A stretch of 7,052 nucleotides of DNA from an uncultured bacterium (GTDB lineage: Bacteria; Gemmatimonadota; Gemmatimonadetes; Longimicrobiales; RSA9). Positions 4,875 through 7,052 of this stretch are shown here, piece after piece. The notes beneath the pieces were generated by a model. That model saw only the letters and a program-made list of their open reading frames with translations, was not told where the DNA came from and searched no databases. The translations under genes and the position numbers were made by a program. Location of the stretch: positions 1 through 7,052 of the forward strand of contig CALBZE010000109.1 in assembly GCA_937889645.1 (NCBI GenBank), in the 5' to 3' direction. How positions within the stretch are numbered: the first letter of the stretch is position 1; every line of letters starts with the position of its first letter.

Positions 4875-6689
4875 CTACCCCAGCCGCGCCTTCAGCGCCT
4901 CGAACTGGGCGCGCACCTGCTGCGGCAGGCGGTCGCCGAAGCGGGCCAGGTGCTCCTCGATCTGCGGCAGCTCCTGGCGCAGCGCGTCCTCGTCGACCGT
5001 GAGCAGCTCGGTGAGCGCCTCATCGGAGATGTCGAGGCCCTCGGTGTTGAGCTCACCGGGCGCCGGCACCAGCCCGATCGGCGTCTCGACCGCCTCGGCC
5101 TCCCCGTTGCAGCGCCGGAAGATCCACTCGAGCACGCGGCTGTTCTCGCCGAACCCCGGCCAGAGGAACTGGCCGTCGGCGCCCTTGCGGAACCAGTTGA
5201 CGTAGAAGATCTTCGGCAGCTTCTCGGGGTCGGCCTGCTCGCCGATCCGCAGCCAGTGGCCGAAGTAGTCGGCCATGTTGTAGCCGCAGAACGGCAGCAT
5301 CGCGAACGGGTCGAAGCGCAGCTGGCCGACCGTGCCGAACGCCGCGGCGGTCTGCTCGGAGCTCATCGTCGCCCCGAGGAACACGCCGTGCTCCCAGTCG
5401 AACGCCTCACGGACCAGCGGCACCACGGTCGCGCGGCGGCCGCCGAAGAGGAAGGCGTCGATCGGCACGCCCTTGGGGTCCTCCCACTCCGGCGCGATCG
5501 ACGGCGACTGCGCCGCGGAGACCGTGAAGCGCGCGTTCGGGTGCGCGGCGGGCTCGTCGGAGTCGGGCGTCCAGTCATTGCCGTGCCAGTCGATCGCGTG
5601 CGCGGGCGGCTCCTCGGTCATGCCCTCCCACCACACGTCGCCGTCGTCGGTGAGCGCGCAGTTGGTGAAGATCGTGTTGCGCTCGACCGCCGCCATCGCG
5701 TTGGGGTTCGTGTGGTAGCCGGTCCCCGGCGCCACCCCGAAGAATCCCGCCTCGGGGTTGATCGCGTACAGGCGGCCGTCCTCGCCGAACTTCATCCAGG
5801 CGATGTCGTCGCCGATCGTCTCGACCTTCCAGCCGGGGAGCGTCGGGATCAGCATCGCCAGGTTGGTCTTTCCGCACGCCGACGGGAAGGCGCCCGTCAC
5901 GTACTTGACCTCGCCCTCCGGGCTGGTGAGCTTGAGGATCAGCATGTGCTCGGCCATCCAGCCCTCGTCGCGCGCCATCACCGAGGCGATGCGCAGCGCG
6001 AAGCACTTCTTGCCGAGCAGCGCGTTGCCGCCGTAGCCGGAGCCGTACGACCAGATCTCGCGGGTCTCCGGGTAGTGGACGATGTACTTGACCTCGCGGT
6101 TCGTCGGCCACGGCGAGTCCTCCTGGCCGGGCTCGAGCGGGGCGCCCACGGAGTGCACGCAGGGCACGAACTCACCGTCCTCGCCGAGCACGTCGAGCGC
6201 GCCCTTGCCCATGCGGGTCATGATCCGCATCGAGACCGCGACGTACGCCGAGTCGGTGAGCTGGACGCCGATGTGCGACTTGTCGGAGCCCAGCGGCCCC
6301 ATCGAGAACGGCACCACGTACATCGTGCGCCCGCGCATCGAACCGTCGAAGAGCCCGCGCAGCTCCTCCCGCATCTCATCCGGCGCGCGCCAGTTGTTCG
6401 TGGGGCCGGCGTCCTCCTCGCGCTCGGAGCAGATGAACGTGCGGTCCTCGACGCGCGCCACGTCCGACGGGTCCGACCAGGCCAGGTACGAGTTGGGTCG
6501 CTTCGCCTCGGAGAGCCTGCGGAAGGTGCCCGCGTCGACGAGCTCCTGGCAGAGGCGGTCGTACTCCTCCGCCGAGCCGTCGCACCAGTACACGGAGTCG
6601 GGCTTGGTGAGCTCCGCGATCTCCTCGACCCACCTGATCAGCTCGCGATGCTTCGTCGGAACGTCAGTAGCGGCTGCCGTGTCGCTCAA
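4875..6689 (-). CDS. pckG: Phosphoenolpyruvate carboxykinase (GTP)
   Basis: The 604-residue protein has the normal length for GTP-dependent PEPCK and is complete. It converts oxaloacetate and GTP to PEP, CO2 and GDP, the entry to gluconeogenesis when growing on acids. Visible landmarks in order: VPFSMGPLGS (126-135); YGGN (219-222) with K228, for oxaloacetate and Mn binding; H248 in AEHML; the P-loop GAFPSACGKTN (266-276) with active-site C272 and K274; kinase-2 IGDDIAWM (292-299) with metal ligand D295; NPEAGFFGVAPGTGYHTNPN (311-330); FLFGGRRATVVPLV (413-426); and the C-terminal FCGYNMADYFGHWL (467-480). No key residue is missing. The start is TTG 6689-6687, with AAGGAG ten bases upstream; no ATG or GTG fits better. 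It converges with the pyrophosphatase gene and is divergent from the succinyl-CoA-synthetase-like gene, with which it shares a 226-nt control region. The ATP-dependent PckA type is excluded by these motifs. Confidence 0.97.
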   Translation of the reverse strand: MSDTAAATDVPTKHRELIRWVEEIAELTKPDSVYWCDGSAEEYDRLCQELVDAGTFRRLSEAKRPNSYLAWSDPSDVARVEDRTFICSEREEDAGPTNNWRAPDEMREELRGLFDGSMRGRTMYVVPFSMGPLGSDKSHIGVQLTDSAYVAVSMRIMTRMGKGALDVLGEDGEFVPCVHSVGAPLEPGQEDSPWPTNREVKYIVHYPETREIWSYGSGYGGNALLGKKCFALRIASVMARDEGWMAEHMLILKLTSPEGEVKYVTGAFPSACGKTNLAMLIPTLPGWKVETIGDDIAWMKFGEDGRLYAINPEAGFFGVAPGTGYHTNPNAMAAVERNTIFTNCALTDDGDVWWEGMTEEPPAHAIDWHGNDWTPDSDEPAAHPNARFTVSAAQSPSIAPEWEDPKGVPIDAFLFGGRRATVVPLVREAFDWEHGVFLGATMSSEQTAAAFGTVGQLRFDPFAMLPFCGYNMADYFGHWLRIGEQADPEKLPKIFYVNWFRKGADGQFLWPGFGENSRVLEWIFRRCNGEAEAVETPIGLVPAPGELNTEGLDISDEALTELLTVDEDALRQELPQIEEHLARFGDRLPQQVRAQFEALKARLG

Positions 6690-6705
6690 TTGAGAAGTTC
6701 TCCTT
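6685..6705 (-). promoter_or_regulatory. pckG ribosome binding site and palindromic TTG start region
   Basis: AAGGAG (6705-6700, minus strand) precedes the TTG start by 10 nt, a slightly long spacing. The start codon lies inside a perfect 10-bp palindrome, CTCAATTGAG (6685-6694), which overlaps a second one, GAGAAGTTCTC (6692-6702), that reaches into the Shine-Dalgarno. In the mRNA, GGAAG and CUUCU could pair around GAGAA and bring the site closer to the start. Whether this structure matters is not known. Confidence 0.55.
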
Positions 6706-6810
6706 CCAAGGTCAGCGCCGGGGTGGTCGCACCTCTTGACTCCCCCGCGGTTCGCGAGAGCCCATTCTGTCGCACTTCCGCCCCGCGAGGCAGCGCCCCG
6801 ATGTGCCGAT

Positions 6811-6849
6811 TTTCGGCTTACTTATGCGCGATTCGGGACATAAGCCAAA
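6811..6849. promoter_or_regulatory. Nested inverted repeat in the pckG / succinyl-CoA-synthetase-like divergent region
   Basis: GGCTTA (6815-6820) pairs with TAAGCC (6841-6846) and CTTATG (6821-6826) pairs with CATAAG (6839-6844); outer TTT (6811-6813) and AAA (6847-6849) extend the symmetry. It is the most AT-rich patch of the intergenic region. Dyad symmetry between two divergent metabolic genes suggests an operator shared by both promoters. The regulator is not identifiable here. Confidence 0.45.
6821..6848 (-). promoter_or_regulatory. Candidate pckG promoter
   Basis: On the minus strand, TTGGCT (6848-6843) and CATAAG (6826-6821) are separated by 16 bases, each matching the sigma-70-type -35 and -10 consensus at four of six positions. 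Transcription would start near 6814 and leave a leader of about 125 nt before the TTG. Both boxes lie inside the nested inverted repeat, so a protein bound there would block them. This is a weak match and inference only. Confidence 0.3.
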
Positions 6850-6860
6850 GTGCAGCAAGC

Positions 6861-6889
6861 CGGCGCGCACAGCGATAGGGTGCGCGCCG
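6861..6889. promoter_or_regulatory. Perfect 10-bp inverted repeat before the succinyl-CoA-synthetase-like gene
   Basis: CGGCGCGCAC (6861-6870) and GTGCGCGCCG (6880-6889) are exact inverted repeats around a 9-nt loop, ending 26 nt before the ATG at 6916. A TAGGGT (6876-6881) that fits a TANNNT -10 box lies in the loop and first arm base, although no good -35 precedes it. It may be an operator over the promoter or a leader hairpin. It also covers an in-frame GTG (6880) that is an alternative start. Confidence 0.45.
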
Positions 6890-6915
6890 CGCGCCCAGCG
6901 AGACGCGCCGAAACC

Positions 6916-7052
6916 ATGCGCTTCTACGAGTACGAATCACGCCGGATCGTCGAACGCGCCGGGATTCCCGTGACCCAGTACGGGTTCTGCACGACGCCCG
7001 AGGAGGCGCGTGCCGCGGCTGAGCGGATCGGCGGCCCGACCGTCATCAAGTC
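6916..7052 (+). CDS. Succinate/malate-CoA ligase beta subunit-like ATP-grasp protein, N-terminal fragment
   Basis: Only 45 codons are present before the window ends. MRFYEYESRRIVERAGIPVT (1-20) matches the opening of SucC-like subunits (M-x-x-x-EY-x(4)-L/I), and the fragment ends in GGPTVIK, where K45 corresponds to the ATP-binding lysine early in the ATP-grasp domain. Such beta subunits pair with an alpha subunit that binds CoA and carries the phosphohistidine; together they interconvert succinate or malate, CoA and NTP with the acyl-CoA, NDP and phosphate. Malate-CoA ligase (MtkA) would fit the malyl-CoA lyase nearby, but the deciding residues lie outside. The start is ATG 6916 with no strong Shine-Dalgarno; an in-frame GTG at 6880 would add 12 residues not typical of the family. 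It is divergent from pckG. Confidence 0.75.
   Translation, partial: MRFYEYESRRIVERAGIPVTQYGFCTTPEEARAAAERIGGPTVIK

Noticed and set aside
6722..6741. A possible fourth repeat copy on the minus strand (GTGCGACCACC) and a plus-strand TTGACT box
   Set aside because: The match covers about 12 bases only and lacks the CGTTACAT and hairpin-B parts. The TTGACT at 6736-6741 has no -10 box at proper spacing; the nearest candidate, CATTCT, is 21 bases away.
4797..6878. A 693-codon plus-strand open frame across the whole pckG gene
   Set aside because: It is the antisense of an unmistakable pckG with all motifs. Its product is compositionally biased, with no domain seen, and it begins inside the repeat.
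1..7052. tRNA, rRNA or known riboswitch
   Set aside because: No cloverleaf with a GTTCRA-like T-loop, no rRNA signature and no riboswitch core that I recognise was seen in the intergenic stretches, all of which are under 300 bases.

Overview
The window is very GC-rich DNA with C/G-ending codons, several TTG or GTG starts and long open shadow frames on the strand opposite real genes. GTP-type PEP carboxykinase, a Chloroflexus-type malyl-CoA lyase and an AbiEi-like/DUF559 protein together suggest a high-GC actinobacterium, plausibly of the Thermoleophilia (Solirubrobacter-like). The placement is inferred from protein character only; no rRNA or other marker is present.

Layout. 1-164 (-): start of an acyl-CoA dehydrogenase gene that runs off the left edge. 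279-725 (-): a small GNAT acetyltransferase. 843-1892 (+): malyl-CoA/beta-methylmalyl-CoA lyase, from a TTG start behind a perfect AGGAGG. 1893-1962: a repeat copy abutting the lyase stop codon. 2033-3046 (+): a protein with an AbiEi-like N-terminus and a DUF559/Vsr-like nuclease C-terminus; its last ~18 codons are a second repeat copy. About 3080-4750 (+): a CBS-DRTGG-CBS family II inorganic pyrophosphatase. 4768-4838: a third repeat copy, running into a very strong hairpin between two convergent genes. 4875-6689 (-): PEP carboxykinase (GTP). 6690-6915: a divergent control region with nested inverted repeats. 6916-7052 (+): start of an ATP-grasp succinyl-CoA-synthetase-beta-like subunit, cut by the right edge.

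Biology. Most genes belong to central carbon and acyl-CoA metabolism: acyl-CoA oxidation, C-C cleavage of malyl-CoA or methylmalyl-CoA to glyoxylate, oxaloacetate to PEP, and formation or breakdown of a dicarboxylyl-CoA thioester. Pyrophosphatase adds energy and phosphate balance. This fits growth on acetate, propionate or fatty acids through malyl-CoA chemistry, but no complete pathway lies inside the window.

The least explained element is a roughly 70-nt repeat present three times (1893-1962 on -, 2989-3046 on +, 4768-4838 on +). The two full copies can each form two short hairpins. Its copies flank the nuclease gene in inverted orientation, and one forms that gene's 3' end. I do not recognise the repeat as a named family.
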